Shown one piece after another: positions 1 to 11,028 of a DNA stretch of 64,000 nt. The notes under the pieces were generated by a model, which did no database searches, was not told where the DNA came from, and was given only the letters and a program-made list of their open reading frames with translations. Origin of the DNA: Actinomycetes bacterium (lineage in GTDB: Bacteria > Actinomycetota > Acidimicrobiia > Acidimicrobiales > Acidimicrobiaceae); assembly GCA_021805205.1 (NCBI GenBank), contig JAJZFV010000043.1, positions 124,001 to 188,000 on the forward strand, given 5' to 3'. The position numbers and the translations under genes were made by a program. How positions within the stretch are numbered: the stretch's first letter is position 1; each line of letters begins with the position of its first letter.

Positions 1-192
1 CTTTTGCACAGGGTTGAAGAAGTTCAGGCAAAACAACTGATTAATTCATTCTCTCCGGTCTCTACTCTCCCCGACAAACAAAGGGAATTGACCATCGAAA
101 AAGCCCTTACGATTCTCCGAGACGCCCACCCCGGTTCCGCGTACTTTGAAATCCCCTACACAACAAACTATTTTTTTTCGAAAGCGAAATAA
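1..192 (+). CDS. C-terminal fragment of a probable class I SAM-dependent methyltransferase
   Basis: The frame is open to the first base of the window, so this is the 3' end of a gene that starts outside; the TTG at base 4 is only the first start-like codon. The last 63 residues contain a pattern I associate with the tail of class I SAM-dependent methyltransferases: an 'LPDKQRELTIEKALTIL' helix, then 'HP', then 'IPYTTNYFFSKAK' at the terminus, resembling the usual 'LPYRT' ending. The SAM-binding motifs would lie upstream and cannot be checked. The stop codon is followed by AT-rich DNA holding the hut promoter, so it is probably not part of the hut operon. Family call is an inference from the tail alone. 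Confidence 0.5.
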   Translation, partial: LLHRVEEVQAKQLINSFSPVSTLPDKQRELTIEKALTILRDAHPGSAYFEIPYTTNYFFSKAK

Positions 193-211
193 TTCACATA
201 AAATATAAAAA

Positions 212-256
212 CTGTCTATACAACTTGTTATAATTCAATTTAAGTTGTATAGACAG
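212..256 (+). promoter_or_regulatory. hut operon promoter with HutC-type operator pair
   Basis: A perfect 15-base inverted repeat, CTGTCTATACAACTT (212-226) and AAGTTGTATAGACAG (242-256), is separated by 15 bases. The core TGTATAGACA matches the half-site I recall for HutC repressors of the GntR family. The spacer carries TATAAT (229-234) preceded by TG one base upstream (TGTTATAAT), an extended -10 element, which fits the lack of a good -35. A third partial copy, TGTATAGATG, runs into the hutH start codon at 266. Repressor binding would therefore cover both sides of the -10. The sequence is seen directly; HutC binding is inferred from the hutC gene in the operon. Confidence 0.75.
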
Positions 257-265
257 GATGTATAG

Positions 266-1798
266 ATGATTGAGATTATTCCCGGTGAATTAGAACTTAC
301 CCACCTTCGATTAATCCATTCGGACCACGTCGAAGTATCTCTGGCGACTTCAGCTCGCGACCTGATCGATAAAAGCGCAGCTGCAGTGGCAGCAATTGCA
401 CGTAAAGGTGAAGCCGCCTACGGAATAAATACCGGCTTTGGTCGATTGGCGACCACTCATATCCCATTTGATCAGCTTGAACTTTTGCAGCAAAACCTGG
501 TTCTCTCACATGCGGTAGGTGTTGGTAATCCAATGACCAAAGAGGTGGTAAGGCTGATGATGGTGCTGAAGATAGGTTCCCTCAGCCAGGGCTACTCAGG
601 AATCCGATATGAAGTTATCGAGGCCCTGATAAGGCTATATAACGCCAACATTCTTCCTGTTATCCCCGAAAAAGGATCTGTCGGAGCTAGTGGCGACCTG
701 GCACCATTGGCACACTTGGCTGCAGTACTCCTCGGCGTCGGAGAGGTGTACCACAACGATCAGGTCATTTCAGCAACCGAAGGTCTGAAGTTGGCGGGAA
801 TGACTCCAATTAAATTTGCGCCAAAAGAAGGGCTGGCACTCCTCAATGGAACCCAAGCTTCAACTGCGTTGGCGCTACACGGCCTCTTCCAAGCTGAGAA
901 CCTCTTCGCTTCGGCCGTAGTATCTGGTTCGCTTTCAGTCGAAGCTGCAGCAGGATCGACGGTTCCTTTTGATGATCGCATTCACAAGATAAGGGGCCAT
1001 CGGGGACAGATTAAAGTCGCTGAGAAGTATCTGAAGATTCTGACTGGATCTGAGATCAACCTTTCGCATCAAGACTGCGAAAAGGTACAGGATCCATACA
1101 GTCTCCGTTGTCAACCGCAGGTAATGGGAGCAATCCTCGATCAGATCAACCATTGCGCCGCAACGCTAGCAACTGAAGCAAATGCGGTTTCCGATAATCC
1201 TCTAGTATTTTCTGAAACCCTCGAAGTGTTATCAGGCGGAAACTTTCACGCTGAACCAGTTGCATTCGCATCTGACATTCTTTCAATCGTTATCAGTGAG
1301 ATCGGCGCCTTGGCAGAGCGCCGAATCGCACTACTTATTGATTCTTCGCTTTCGGGACTACCTCCATTTCTTGTACGTGATGGCGGAGTCAACTCCGGCT
1401 TTATGATCGCCCACGTTACGGCAGCGGCACTGGCGTCAGAGAATAAAACCTTGGCACATCCGGCCTCAATCGATTCATTACCTACTTCCGCAAATCAAGA
1501 GGACCATGTATCAATGGCTACCTTTGCCGCACGCAAAATCACCGATATAGCTGACAACGTAGCAACCATTCTCGCAATTGAATCCCTCGCTGCCATTCAG
1601 GGGATCGAGCTAAGAGCCCCTTTATCGACGACACCCACTCTCTCAAAGGTAGTTGAGATGGTTCGCAAGCTGGTACCTCACTACGCAATCGATCATTACT
1701 TAGCTCCCGACATTGTGGCTGCCAAGGGTTTAGTGGTCAATGGAGATCTTGCTCGAAACTACCCGGGTTGGACTCTGCAGAGTGGTCTCGATGGATAA
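266..1798 (+). CDS. hutH: Histidine ammonia-lyase
   Basis: HutH removes ammonia from L-histidine to give urocanate, the first step of histidine degradation in the cytoplasm. At 510 residues it has the usual family length. The signature GSVGASGDLAPLAH near residues 138-151 contains the Ala-Ser-Gly triplet that cyclises to the MIO electrophile. 'YGINTGFG' near residue 51 is the family's N-terminal substrate-loop motif, and 'SADQED'-like 'TSANQEDHVSM' near residue 410 is also typical. It is the first gene of the hut operon, just after the HutC-type operator; its start has a weak AGGAT Shine-Dalgarno 8 bases upstream. Its last bases overlap hutC. The minus-strand ORFs inside it are shadows. Confidence 0.97.
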   Translation: MIEIIPGELELTHLRLIHSDHVEVSLATSARDLIDKSAAAVAAIARKGEAAYGINTGFGRLATTHIPFDQLELLQQNLVLSHAVGVGNPMTKEVVRLMMVLKIGSLSQGYSGIRYEVIEALIRLYNANILPVIPEKGSVGASGDLAPLAHLAAVLLGVGEVYHNDQVISATEGLKLAGMTPIKFAPKEGLALLNGTQASTALALHGLFQAENLFASAVVSGSLSVEAAAGSTVPFDDRIHKIRGHRGQIKVAEKYLKILTGSEINLSHQDCEKVQDPYSLRCQPQVMGAILDQINHCAATLATEANAVSDNPLVFSETLEVLSGGNFHAEPVAFASDILSIVISEIGALAERRIALLIDSSLSGLPPFLVRDGGVNSGFMIAHVTAAALASENKTLAHPASIDSLPTSANQEDHVSMATFAARKITDIADNVATILAIESLAAIQGIELRAPLSTTPTLSKVVEMVRKLVPHYAIDHYLAPDIVAAKGLVVNGDLARNYPGWTLQSGLDG

Positions 1799-2561
1799 AA
1801 GGGAAGAATCAAAGACCTTCTATTGTCAGATCAGAGAGTACATATCGAACTCAATCGATTCCGGCACATTTCAACCTGGCCAAAAGATCGACTCTGAGAC
1901 GACGATAGCAAAACAATTCGGCGTAGCTCGAATGACCGCAAACAAGGCAATCAACTCCCTCGTGAACGATGGCGTTTTAGAACGCATCAAAGGTTCGGGA
2001 ACCTACGTCAAGCGCAGGAACCACGACTATTCACTCCTGGAGATACATCCGATTGCAACGACAATCGCCGGCAGCGGAAAAGTACATCGGTCGGTGGTCT
2101 TATCCCTCCGATCTATATCCAAGGTTGAAGCAGAGCGCTCTGCCCCCGTGGCAGGGGTAGCAAACGACACTAGCAACGATCCATTTACGGAACTATTTCG
2201 CCGCTCAAATCTACCCGACCACTTATACCATGTCGAGATATTGCACTTCAGCGGGGATATCCCACTTCAATTTGAGAGTCGATTAGTAAATCCCGCAATT
2301 GCATTTGACTTTATCAAGCAGGACTTCAGAAAACTAACAACAACCGACTACCTCACCGAAGTTGCGCCAGTTGAAGCTGCAGCATTCAAGATTACTGCGC
2401 AAAGACCTACAACTCGCATAGCGCAATTGTTAGCGATAGAGGATGGCGGGTGGACCATGACGCTGCATCGAATAACTAACTCACAGGGTCAATTTGCATC
2501 TATCAGCGATATGTCCCACCCCGCCAAGTCATTCGCCTTCAGTGGCATCTACCAGATCTAA
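1791..2561 (+). CDS. hutC: GntR-family histidine utilisation repressor (HutC-like)
   Basis: This is a transcription factor with an N-terminal winged helix (residues ~5-75; 'QPGQKIDSETTIAKQFGVAR', then 'MTANKAINSLVNDGVLERIKGSGTYV') and a C-terminal UTRA ligand-binding domain (~90-255). That is the HutC subfamily of GntR. HutC proteins repress hut genes and release DNA when urocanate accumulates. The ORF track begins at 1740, but the ATG at 1791 gives the normal HutC N-terminus and overlaps the hutH stop by 8 bases, so I use 1791. Being second in the operon it controls, it should autoregulate. Function is inferred from family and context; binding to the 212-256 palindrome is predicted. Confidence 0.9.
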   Translation: MDKREESKTFYCQIREYISNSIDSGTFQPGQKIDSETTIAKQFGVARMTANKAINSLVNDGVLERIKGSGTYVKRRNHDYSLLEIHPIATTIAGSGKVHRSVVLSLRSISKVEAERSAPVAGVANDTSNDPFTELFRRSNLPDHLYHVEILHFSGDIPLQFESRLVNPAIAFDFIKQDFRKLTTTDYLTEVAPVEAAAFKITAQRPTTRIAQLLAIEDGGWTMTLHRITNSQGQFASISDMSHPAKSFAFSGIYQI

Positions 2562-2588
2562 ACCCACCACCGTCATAAAAGGAGTATC

Positions 2589-4256
2589 ATGAAAAACGAT
2601 CGTCTTGACCCTTCAAGAACCATTCGATCACCAAGAGGTATAGAGCTTCACTGTAAGAATTGGCAGATAGAAGCGCCTTTTCGAATGATTCAAAACAACC
2701 TCGACCCTGAGGTGGCTGAACACCCCGAATCACTAATCGTATATGGAGGAATTGGAAGGGCCGCACGCAATTGGCCAGCATTTGATGCAATACTGAATTC
2801 GTTAGTGGAACTAAATGAAGATGAGACCCTTTTGATCCAAAGTGGAAAACCGGTCGCAGTATTCAAGACACACAGCGCTGCACCCAGGGTCTTAATTGCG
2901 AATTCAAACATCGTTGGCCACTGGGCAACTTGGGAAAAATTTCACGAACTTGACCAAAAGGGTTTGATGATGTACGGCCAAATGACCGCCGGTTCTTGGA
3001 TCTACATCGGAAGCCAAGGCATCGTACAAGGAACCTACGAAACCTTCTACGCGATAGCGAACAAGCACTTCAATGGGGACCCTGCTGGAAGATGGATCCT
3101 CACCGCCGGCCTTGGAGGAATGGGTGGGGCACAACCTTTGGCTGCAACTATGGCTAGATTCTCAATGATAGCCGTCGAATGCGACGAGAGTCGAATCGAC
3201 ATGAGGATCAAATCTCGTTATCTTGACAAAAAAGCACTATCTCTCGACGAGGCGGTAGTAATGATTAAGCAAGCAAAACTCGATGGTGTCGCGATCTCGG
3301 TAGGACTATTGGGAAATGCCGCTGACATCTTCGAGGAGATAGTCAACTCAGACTTTTTACCAGACGTCGTTACCGATCAAACGAGCGCACACGATCCCAT
3401 AAATGGATACCTACCAAGCAATTGGAGTGTTGAAGAATGGAGGCGGGCCGCCAACGAGGATCCCAATGCGGTAGAGAAGGCTGCAAGAGCGACAATCGCC
3501 CGTCACGTGAAGGCGATGCTACGCTTTGCCGACATGGAGATACCCACGGTCGACTACGGCAACAATATCCGACAAATAGCATTTGAAGAAGGTATAAAAA
3601 GGGCCTTCGATTTCCCCGGATTTGTCCCCGCCTACATTCGACCATTATTCTGTGAGGGCTACGGCCCCTTCAGGTGGGTGGCACTTTCGGGCGACCCAGA
3701 GGATATTTACAAGACCGACCAAAAGGTCAAAGAACTCATTCCAGACGATTCTCATCTCCACAATTGGCTAGATATGGCTCGTGAACGCATAAGTTTTCAG
3801 GGTCTCCCGGCTCGAATCTGCTGGATAGGGGTGAAGGATCGATACCGAGTTGCAATGGCCTTCAACGATATGGTAGCAGACGGAACCCTCAAGGCACCGA
3901 TAGTAATAGGCAGGGACCATCTTGACACCGGATCGGTGGCCAGCCCCAATCGCGAGACCGAGGCGATGCTTGACGGCAGCGACGCTATTGCCGATTGGCC
4001 GCTTCTAAATGCCATGACCGCAGTTGCCGGAGGAGCCACCTGGGTTTCGATGCACCACGGGGGAGGAGTTGGCATTGGCTTCTCACAACACTCTGGTGTT
4101 GTAATCGTCGCCGACGGAACCGATGAGGCTAAGGTGCGCCTAGAAAGGGTCCTATTTAACGATCCGGCGATTGGCGTAGTTCGCCACGCCGACGCCGGAT
4201 ACGAATTGGCAATCAAAACAATTGATTCGTCCGGGATCAAAGTACCACGCATTTGA
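2589..4256 (+). CDS. hutU: Urocanate hydratase
   Basis: HutU adds water to urocanate, giving 4-imidazolone-5-propionate with tightly bound NAD as electrophile. The 555 residues are the standard length. '[16 protein letters not shown]' near residue 177 is the NAD-binding glycine-rich motif. '[14 protein letters not shown]' near residue 262 and the C-terminal '[17 protein letters not shown]' are urocanase landmarks. The ATG has a good Shine-Dalgarno (AAAAGGAGTATC). It follows hutC after a short gap and overlaps the TTG proposed by the ORF track for hutI. The complete, undamaged sequence supports a working pathway. Confidence 0.97.
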   Translation: MKNDRLDPSRTIRSPRGIELHCKNWQIEAPFRMIQNNLDPEVAEHPESLIVYGGIGRAARNWPAFDAILNSLVELNEDETLLIQSGKPVAVFKTHSAAPRVLIANSNIVGHWATWEKFHELDQKGLMMYGQMTAGSWIYIGSQGIVQGTYETFYAIANKHFNGDPAGRWILTAGLGGMGGAQPLAATMARFSMIAVECDESRIDMRIKSRYLDKKALSLDEAVVMIKQAKLDGVAISVGLLGNAADIFEEIVNSDFLPDVVTDQTSAHDPINGYLPSNWSVEEWRRAANEDPNAVEKAARATIARHVKAMLRFADMEIPTVDYGNNIRQIAFEEGIKRAFDFPGFVPAYIRPLFCEGYGPFRWVALSGDPEDIYKTDQKVKELIPDDSHLHNWLDMARERISFQGLPARICWIGVKDRYRVAMAFNDMVADGTLKAPIVIGRDHLDTGSVASPNRETEAMLDGSDAIADWPLLNAMTAVAGGATWVSMHHGGGVGIGFSQHSGVVIVADGTDEAKVRLERVLFNDPAIGVVRHADAGYELAIKTIDSSGIKVPRI

Positions 4257-4279
4257 TAGCGGAAGGATTACCGAACCCT

Positions 4280-5479
4280 ATGGAATCGATATCATCTCTA
4301 GTCAACTGTACAATCGCAGATTGCGACGCCAACGGAAATTATCGAGTTCGTCACAATGCATCGGTGACGATCCGCGATGGTTTGATTAGTGCAATTGAAG
4401 GGAAGAAGCCCAGCCGCACAGTGAACACGATCGACCTAGGGGGTCGTCTCGTTACACCGGGATTAATCGACGCACATACCCACTTAATCTACGGAGGTGA
4501 CCGCTCCAATGAATTCGCGCAACGGCTAAGGGGCGCCTCATACGAAGAAATATCTAAGGCAGGAGGTGGAATCACTTCAACCGTGAGTAGCACGTGCAAC
4601 CTCGATGACGACTCACTGCTGGAAACAACCAAAGGACGCCTCTTGAAGATGGCAGGTGGCGGTACAACCACCATTGAAGTTAAGTCAGGCTATGGCCTTA
4701 CCTATCCCGATGAACTTCGTCTTCTACAGTTGATCAAAAAATTGAAGGAATGGTCTCCTATCACAGTGACCTCTACATTCTTAGCTGCACATGCACTACC
4801 TGCCCAGTACGAGGGAACCACGAGCCACTATGTCGAAGAGGTGATAAACGAGCGACTGCCAGAACTCCATCGCCTTGGCCTCTTCGACAAGGTCGATCTC
4901 TTCTGCGACGAGATCGCCTTTACCCTCGAGGACAGCCTAAAGATCATCGATTGGTGCAAAGGTAGAGGCGTCAACTTTAGCGTCCACGGGGAACAGCTAA
5001 CCCATACTGGGATCGCTAGAGAGGCCTCATTGAGGGGAGCCTTGTCTGTCGACCACCTCGAGAGAGCCACAGTGGACGACATTGAGACGATTTCTTCCAC
5101 TCAAACCGTCTCAATCCTACTTCCAGGAGCGTACTACTTCCTTCGCGAAACAGTGGCACCCCCGGTAAAAGCAATGATCGAGGCTGGATGCAAAATCGCG
5201 ATTGCCACGGACCATAATCCGGGAACTTCGCCACTCTATAGCCTTCCATTAGCGATGAACCTAGCAGCCACGCTATTTCGCATCCCTCCCAATATCGCCT
5301 TGGCCGCTGTAACTCGTTGGGCCGCCCAAGCTCTCGGATATTTCGACAGAGGTTCGATCGAAGTCGGGAAACGGGCAGATCTTGCAGTATGGAATCTAGA
5401 TCACCCAGATCAACTTTGCTATCGGATCGGATCCAACGATCTGGAATATATCTTTAGTGGCGGAAAAAGGGCACTTTAG
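4280..5479 (+). CDS. hutI: Imidazolonepropionase
   Basis: HutI is an amidohydrolase-superfamily metalloenzyme that hydrolyses 4-imidazolone-5-propionate to N-formimino-L-glutamate. The first metal site is 'DAHTHLIYGGDRS' near residue 66; further superfamily ligands appear in 'SVHGEQL', 'VDHLE' and 'ATDHNPGTS'. The ORF track uses a TTG at 4253 overlapping the hutU stop. I prefer the ATG at 4280 because it follows a GGAAGG element (13 bases upstream, slightly far) and gives the normal N-terminus, but the start is not certain. The gene ends one base before the hutG ATG, so the two are very tightly linked. Confidence 0.94.
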   Translation: MESISSLVNCTIADCDANGNYRVRHNASVTIRDGLISAIEGKKPSRTVNTIDLGGRLVTPGLIDAHTHLIYGGDRSNEFAQRLRGASYEEISKAGGGITSTVSSTCNLDDDSLLETTKGRLLKMAGGGTTTIEVKSGYGLTYPDELRLLQLIKKLKEWSPITVTSTFLAAHALPAQYEGTTSHYVEEVINERLPELHRLGLFDKVDLFCDEIAFTLEDSLKIIDWCKGRGVNFSVHGEQLTHTGIAREASLRGALSVDHLERATVDDIETISSTQTVSILLPGAYYFLRETVAPPVKAMIEAGCKIAIATDHNPGTSPLYSLPLAMNLAATLFRIPPNIALAAVTRWAAQALGYFDRGSIEVGKRADLAVWNLDHPDQLCYRIGSNDLEYIFSGGKRAL

Positions 5480-5480
5480 T

Positions 5481-6485
5481 ATGGGTATAAACTTTGAGAA
5501 ATATGCAAAACGAGGAACTGACTATAGCCATCGAAGGCTTCGACTATTCGACTTCGTAGATGATAAAAGCATCACAGAGACTGCCGCTTATCTGGGGCAA
5601 CCAGGCATCATAGGCTACCCCTTCGATCTTGGTGTAGCGAGGAATAATGGTCGAGTTGGCGCAAAAGACGGGCCAAACGAAATAAGAAGAGCAATCACGA
5701 ATTTAGCTTGGCATAGTACAAGCGGACTTGCGGATCTTGGAGATATAGGTGACAATGCCACTTCTCTCAACAAAACACCAAGCTACTTTGATACAAGTGA
5801 TCCAGTCGGATCAAGCCAATGCTCTCTTTACTTAGCTACTCATTCTGCGATTGAAGCTGGCTACTTCCCAATCGTATTGGGTGGTGGCCATGACCTCGCG
5901 GCCGCTACGACGTTAGCGGCAAATCTCTCCTGCGCTAATACAGGAAAAAGATGCGCCATCATCAACTTTGATGCGCACTTCGACCTTCGCAGAGCACCCC
6001 AACCCAATTCAGGAACAGGCTTTGCGCAGGCAGCCGGAAACTCCAAGGACTTAGGCGTACCCTACAGTTACTTCGCCCTAGGAATCTCTGAATCCTCTAA
6101 TAGCGATCTACTTTTCGAAGTCGCAGCGGAGATTGAAGCAAAATACCTTTTGGATTTCGAAGTGGAACTTCAAGGGGATAAGTTCATCCAAGATATCATC
6201 GACTCTTACGATCACATCTATTTGAGCGTCGACCTCGACGGAATCGAATCCTCCTCAATGAAGGCAGTCTCAGCACCAGCTCCATTTGGGATATCGGTTA
6301 GTACCGTAGAGAGGCTCTTATTGAAGCTAGTTGCCAGCAAAAAGGTAGTAGGTGTTGACTTCGCCGAGTTCAATCCAAAATTTGACTCTGATACCATCTC
6401 CTCTAGAGTTATCGCCCGCCTATTTCATAGCGTCGCCAACCAGCAGGTTAGAAATTGTGGAGCTAGTACCGGGCTGTTCACTTAA
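5481..6485 (+). CDS. hutG: Formimidoylglutamase
   Basis: This belongs to the arginase/agmatinase (ureohydrolase) family. Within a hut operon it is expected to convert N-formimino-L-glutamate to glutamate and formamide (the one-step HutG route). Binuclear manganese ligands are visible: 'GGGHDLA' (~134), 'NFDAHFDLR' (~160) and 'SVDLDGIESS' (~249). The ORF track starts at a GTG inside hutI (5457). The ATG at 5481, with AAAAAGG 10 bases upstream and one base after the hutI stop, is better. The 3' end overlaps the convergent glnD gene by four bases, so no terminator separates them. No hutF is present, which fits direct hydrolysis. Confidence 0.92.
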   Translation: MGINFEKYAKRGTDYSHRRLRLFDFVDDKSITETAAYLGQPGIIGYPFDLGVARNNGRVGAKDGPNEIRRAITNLAWHSTSGLADLGDIGDNATSLNKTPSYFDTSDPVGSSQCSLYLATHSAIEAGYFPIVLGGGHDLAAATTLAANLSCANTGKRCAIINFDAHFDLRRAPQPNSGTGFAQAAGNSKDLGVPYSYFALGISESSNSDLLFEVAAEIEAKYLLDFEVELQGDKFIQDIIDSYDHIYLSVDLDGIESSSMKAVSAPAPFGISVSTVERLLLKLVASKKVVGVDFAEFNPKFDSDTISSRVIARLFHSVANQQVRNCGASTGLFT

Positions 6486-8821
6486 AGGGATCGCATCGTC
6501 GGCGTGAGCTCAGTAGTTACAACCGCCAAGAGCGAACTCCTTAACAGGGCCTTGGTTTGGCCATCTTCAATCGATGAACCACTTTTATCGACGATATAGA
6601 AGGTATCAACTACATCGTCACCGATGGTGAGTGCCTTGGCGTGTGCAATATCTAGGTCCATGGAAGCAATTACGGCAGTTAGGCGATACAGAGTTCCTAC
6701 TTCGTCCGGTCCGCATACCTCTACCACAGTCGCTCGATCAGAAGCATCGTCGTAGATTGTTACCCTCGGCGGAATCTTTGCCGACTCTGCCACACTTCGC
6801 CTCTTCCGAGAGTTAGAACTCGTCTTTTCCGCGATCCTTCGCTCGAGATAGGAACGATCGTCGATCGCCTTTCGAAGATCTACCTCGAAACGTGTCCAGT
6901 TTGTCTCTCGATTGAATGGCGAGACTACTTTTATTTTTTCTACCGCAATATCGCCACTGGAGTAGACGTCGGCGCTAACTATATTCAAGTTGTGGAGTGC
7001 TAGAGTTCCGGCGACTGTAGAAAAAAGACCCAAATGATCACAATCGGCGATATAAAGATAGTCGCCATCGTGACGTACGATGAGTGAATCGTTGAAGTTT
7101 TCTATGAGCTCAGCCTCGGCAGAACTCACTTCGCTTCCGGGCAAACTGAGAGAGCCATCTTTTAAATACCCCCGAGTTGACTGGCACAACTTTGAGATCA
7201 ACTCCTCCTTCCAAGATGACCACGCTGCTGGGCCCGTCGCCCTAGAGTCCGCTTCAGTCAAAACCTCTAAGAGGTCCAACGTCGTAATGTCAACCAGTGC
7301 TTCAGCTACATCTTCAATCGTCTTTGGGTCGGAGATATCGCGCCGGGTAGCGGTATCGGCCAAGAGTAAATGGTGTACGACGAGCCGCTCGATGATGTCA
7401 ACGTCAGAACCTACCAATCCCATTCGCTCCGCGATGGACCGAGCCACCTTGGCCCCCACTAGAGAGTGGTCACCATCCATCCCTTTTCCGATATCGTGCA
7501 ACAGGGCCGCGATTATAAGAAGATCTGGACGCTTGACCCGCCTCCTGAGCTTTCCAGCTCCAACCGCTGCCTCAATCAGGTGGCGGTCCACTGTATAAGT
7601 GTGGTAAGCATTGCGCTGAGGCCGGTACCTAACGTGACCCCACTCAGGGATAATCTTGTCAAGAAGTCCATAATGGTCGAGTCTTTCCATAACTGCAATA
7701 CCAGGCGCACCGGCTGAGAGGATAGCGATGAGAGAAGTCAGGGTCTGTTGATCCCAGGTCTGCGCAATGGGCTCGAGGCGCTCAGAACACATCTCCAAGG
7801 CATCAACGCAGATACCAAGGCCAAGCGCAAGCGAAGTAGCAGATATCCTCAAAATCACCTTTGCGTCATAGTCGGCCAAGGCTATGGGATCAATGCAAAT
7901 CTCATTACCGTGGGAAAAGACACCTTTAGGGATAGATCCCCAGGCATCACCAATTGCCTTATGACTAATCTTTCGACTTTCGGCAACTCTAAATTTCTCC
8001 TCAAGCGACCTAGATATGAATCTTCCTGCCTCCGAGATCTGCTTCATCAACTCATCCGAGTCTCCAATTCCCAAGCTTTGAGCGATGTTATCTTGGTCCT
8101 GGAGGTTCAACCTATTTGAGGCCCTATCGGTACGAACTTGGAGAAGGTTCCTGACCCTAAGAAGGAGCTGAGCAGCCTCGTTCAATCGCGCATTCGCCTG
8201 TTCACCATTTGGATCTACCGAAAGAAGCTGTCTAAGAAGGACCACATCGCGAAGGCCACCGTGTGACTCTTTTACATCCGGTTCAAGCAGGAAAGCAAGC
8301 TCTCCCGAGTCCCTCTTACGCGACTCACTATTTTGACGCATAATGACGCGATATCGATCTAGGCGACTGGCAAAACGCTCCTGAATCTTTGAGACAAGAG
8401 TTGCGAACAAGAATTCATCACCGTAAACCAAGCGAGCATCTAGCATTCCGAAAAGGGCACGTGGATCAGCCTCTGCCACCCGCATAGCCTGGGCAATTGT
8501 TCTCACCGAGTAGTCAAGGCCAACCCTCGAATCCCAGATGGTGTACCATAACGATTCGGTGAAGTGCTCCACTGCGAGCCTTGGCTTGTGCAAAAGGAGC
8601 AGATCTAAGTCGGAGTGTGGCCCCAACTCTTTACGTCCGTAGCCACCAACCGCTATGACCGCAATTCCTTGAAAGCCCTGACAAAGACCACGAATAAAGT
8701 CATCCGAGGCATCAGTAAGTTCGGTCATCGTCGATACCTCTGACCAATCCGATTCAATTGCCATTCTTCGACGATCAAGAAACTGCGCTAAGAGTTCAGA
8801 TCGCCTCGCTGGACCTACCAT
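6482..8821 (-). CDS. glnD: [Protein-PII] uridylyltransferase / uridylyl-removing enzyme
   Basis: GlnD senses glutamine and modifies the PII protein. In actinobacteria the modification is often adenylylation, so nucleotide choice cannot be read here. The 779 residues contain an N-terminal nucleotidyltransferase domain with 'GGYGRKELGPHSDLDLLLLH' (~60-79), a GlnD-type helical linker, an HD domain with 'LLHDIGKGMDGDHS' (~440-455), and two C-terminal ACT domains (~600-680 and ~705-779) for glutamine sensing. Key residues of both catalytic domains are present. The ATG has an upstream GAGGAAG. It is last in the amtB-glnK-glnD set, 108 bases after glnK. Confidence 0.95.
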   Translation of the reverse strand: MVGPARRSELLAQFLDRRRMAIESDWSEVSTMTELTDASDDFIRGLCQGFQGIAVIAVGGYGRKELGPHSDLDLLLLHKPRLAVEHFTESLWYTIWDSRVGLDYSVRTIAQAMRVAEADPRALFGMLDARLVYGDEFLFATLVSKIQERFASRLDRYRVIMRQNSESRKRDSGELAFLLEPDVKESHGGLRDVVLLRQLLSVDPNGEQANARLNEAAQLLLRVRNLLQVRTDRASNRLNLQDQDNIAQSLGIGDSDELMKQISEAGRFISRSLEEKFRVAESRKISHKAIGDAWGSIPKGVFSHGNEICIDPIALADYDAKVILRISATSLALGLGICVDALEMCSERLEPIAQTWDQQTLTSLIAILSAGAPGIAVMERLDHYGLLDKIIPEWGHVRYRPQRNAYHTYTVDRHLIEAAVGAGKLRRRVKRPDLLIIAALLHDIGKGMDGDHSLVGAKVARSIAERMGLVGSDVDIIERLVVHHLLLADTATRRDISDPKTIEDVAEALVDITTLDLLEVLTEADSRATGPAAWSSWKEELISKLCQSTRGYLKDGSLSLPGSEVSSAEAELIENFNDSLIVRHDGDYLYIADCDHLGLFSTVAGTLALHNLNIVSADVYSSGDIAVEKIKVVSPFNRETNWTRFEVDLRKAIDDRSYLERRIAEKTSSNSRKRRSVAESAKIPPRVTIYDDASDRATVVEVCGPDEVGTLYRLTAVIASMDLDIAHAKALTIGDDVVDTFYIVDKSGSSIEDGQTKALLRSSLLAVVTTELTPTMRSL

Positions 8822-8929
8822 CTTCGCTTCCTCTCAAAGAGAACTTATCGACTCTAATTAAATAACTCGAGAGGGACCAAGGATTTAACCTCGACCCCTC
8901 TCTTTGATGCCAACTGAGTTGAAACTTCG

Positions 8930-10617
<1,688 letters not shown>

Positions 10618-10685
10618 TTCCCTCCTTATTCCCAACAAAGACGCTCGTCGGCAGCACGCCATTGTGACCCGAAAAGCGAATGCCT

Positions 10686-10705
10686 ACACGCTATTTAGAG
10701 CGTGT
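10686..10705 (-). repeat. Inverted repeat in the amtB upstream region
   Basis: ACACGCT and AGCGTGT flank a six-base spacer. The 7-base arms lie between the GlnR-like box and the amtB start and could be a leader hairpin or an operator. No homologous element is known to me, and no T-run follows, so it is not a terminator. Confidence 0.4.
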
Positions 10706-10725
10706 TTCAAGAACAATTCGATTTT

Positions 10726-10741
10726 GTTACTTCTCTGTTAC
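10726..10741 (-). promoter_or_regulatory. Candidate GlnR box upstream of amtB
   Basis: On the minus strand the sequence reads GTAAC-AGAGAA-GTAAC, two GTAAC elements with exactly six bases between them. This matches the form of the actinobacterial GlnR site (gTnAC-n6-GaAAC). A further GAATT follows after another six bases as a weak third element. It lies about 110 bases upstream of amtB, in the position expected for nitrogen-limitation activation. The identification rests on pattern and context only. Confidence 0.55.
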
Positions 10742-10827
10742 GTGAATTGAGATTTAAAATTTATCCTTTGGACAATTTGTGACGAAGCAAAGGAGAGTCC
10801 TCGATTACAGAAGTGGGTGACAGAAAT

Positions 10828-11028
10828 ATGACAACAATAGAGCTCGAATCCAAGGTCTTTCGAATTGGGAGATGCCACGCTACAGTATCCCTAGTGAACG
10901 GCAACTCAATCGACGACGTTGAGGTCGTATCGATCTGTGGCGGGGCCGCCCCAACCCTCTGGCTCTCCAAGGGAGACGATGATATCTTCGTTCCGGTAGT
11001 TCAAGTTACAGAAATCTCCTCCATCTAG
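10828..11028 (+). CDS. Small hypothetical protein
   Basis: A 66-residue ORF (71 if the in-frame GTG at 10813 is used). It reads as a compact beta-rich protein ('VFRIGRCHATVSLVNGN', 'DDIFVPVVQVTEIS') with no signal peptide or membrane helix and no motif that I recognise. GGAG at about 10791 sits 16 bases before the GTG and is too far from the ATG, so the start is unsettled. It diverges from amtB. The antisense 69-residue ORF (10761-10970) looks like its shadow. Coding status is likely but unproven. Confidence 0.5.
   Translation: MTTIELESKVFRIGRCHATVSLVNGNSIDDVEVVSICGGAAPTLWLSKGDDDIFVPVVQVTEISSI

Noticed and set aside
3797-4252. 151-residue ORF antisense to hutU
   Set aside because: It lies wholly inside a clear hutU gene and its Ser/Thr/Pro-rich composition is typical of a shadow frame.
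7080-7598. 172-residue ORF antisense to glnD
   Set aside because: Fully contained in glnD; low-complexity Ser/Thr sequence and no domain.
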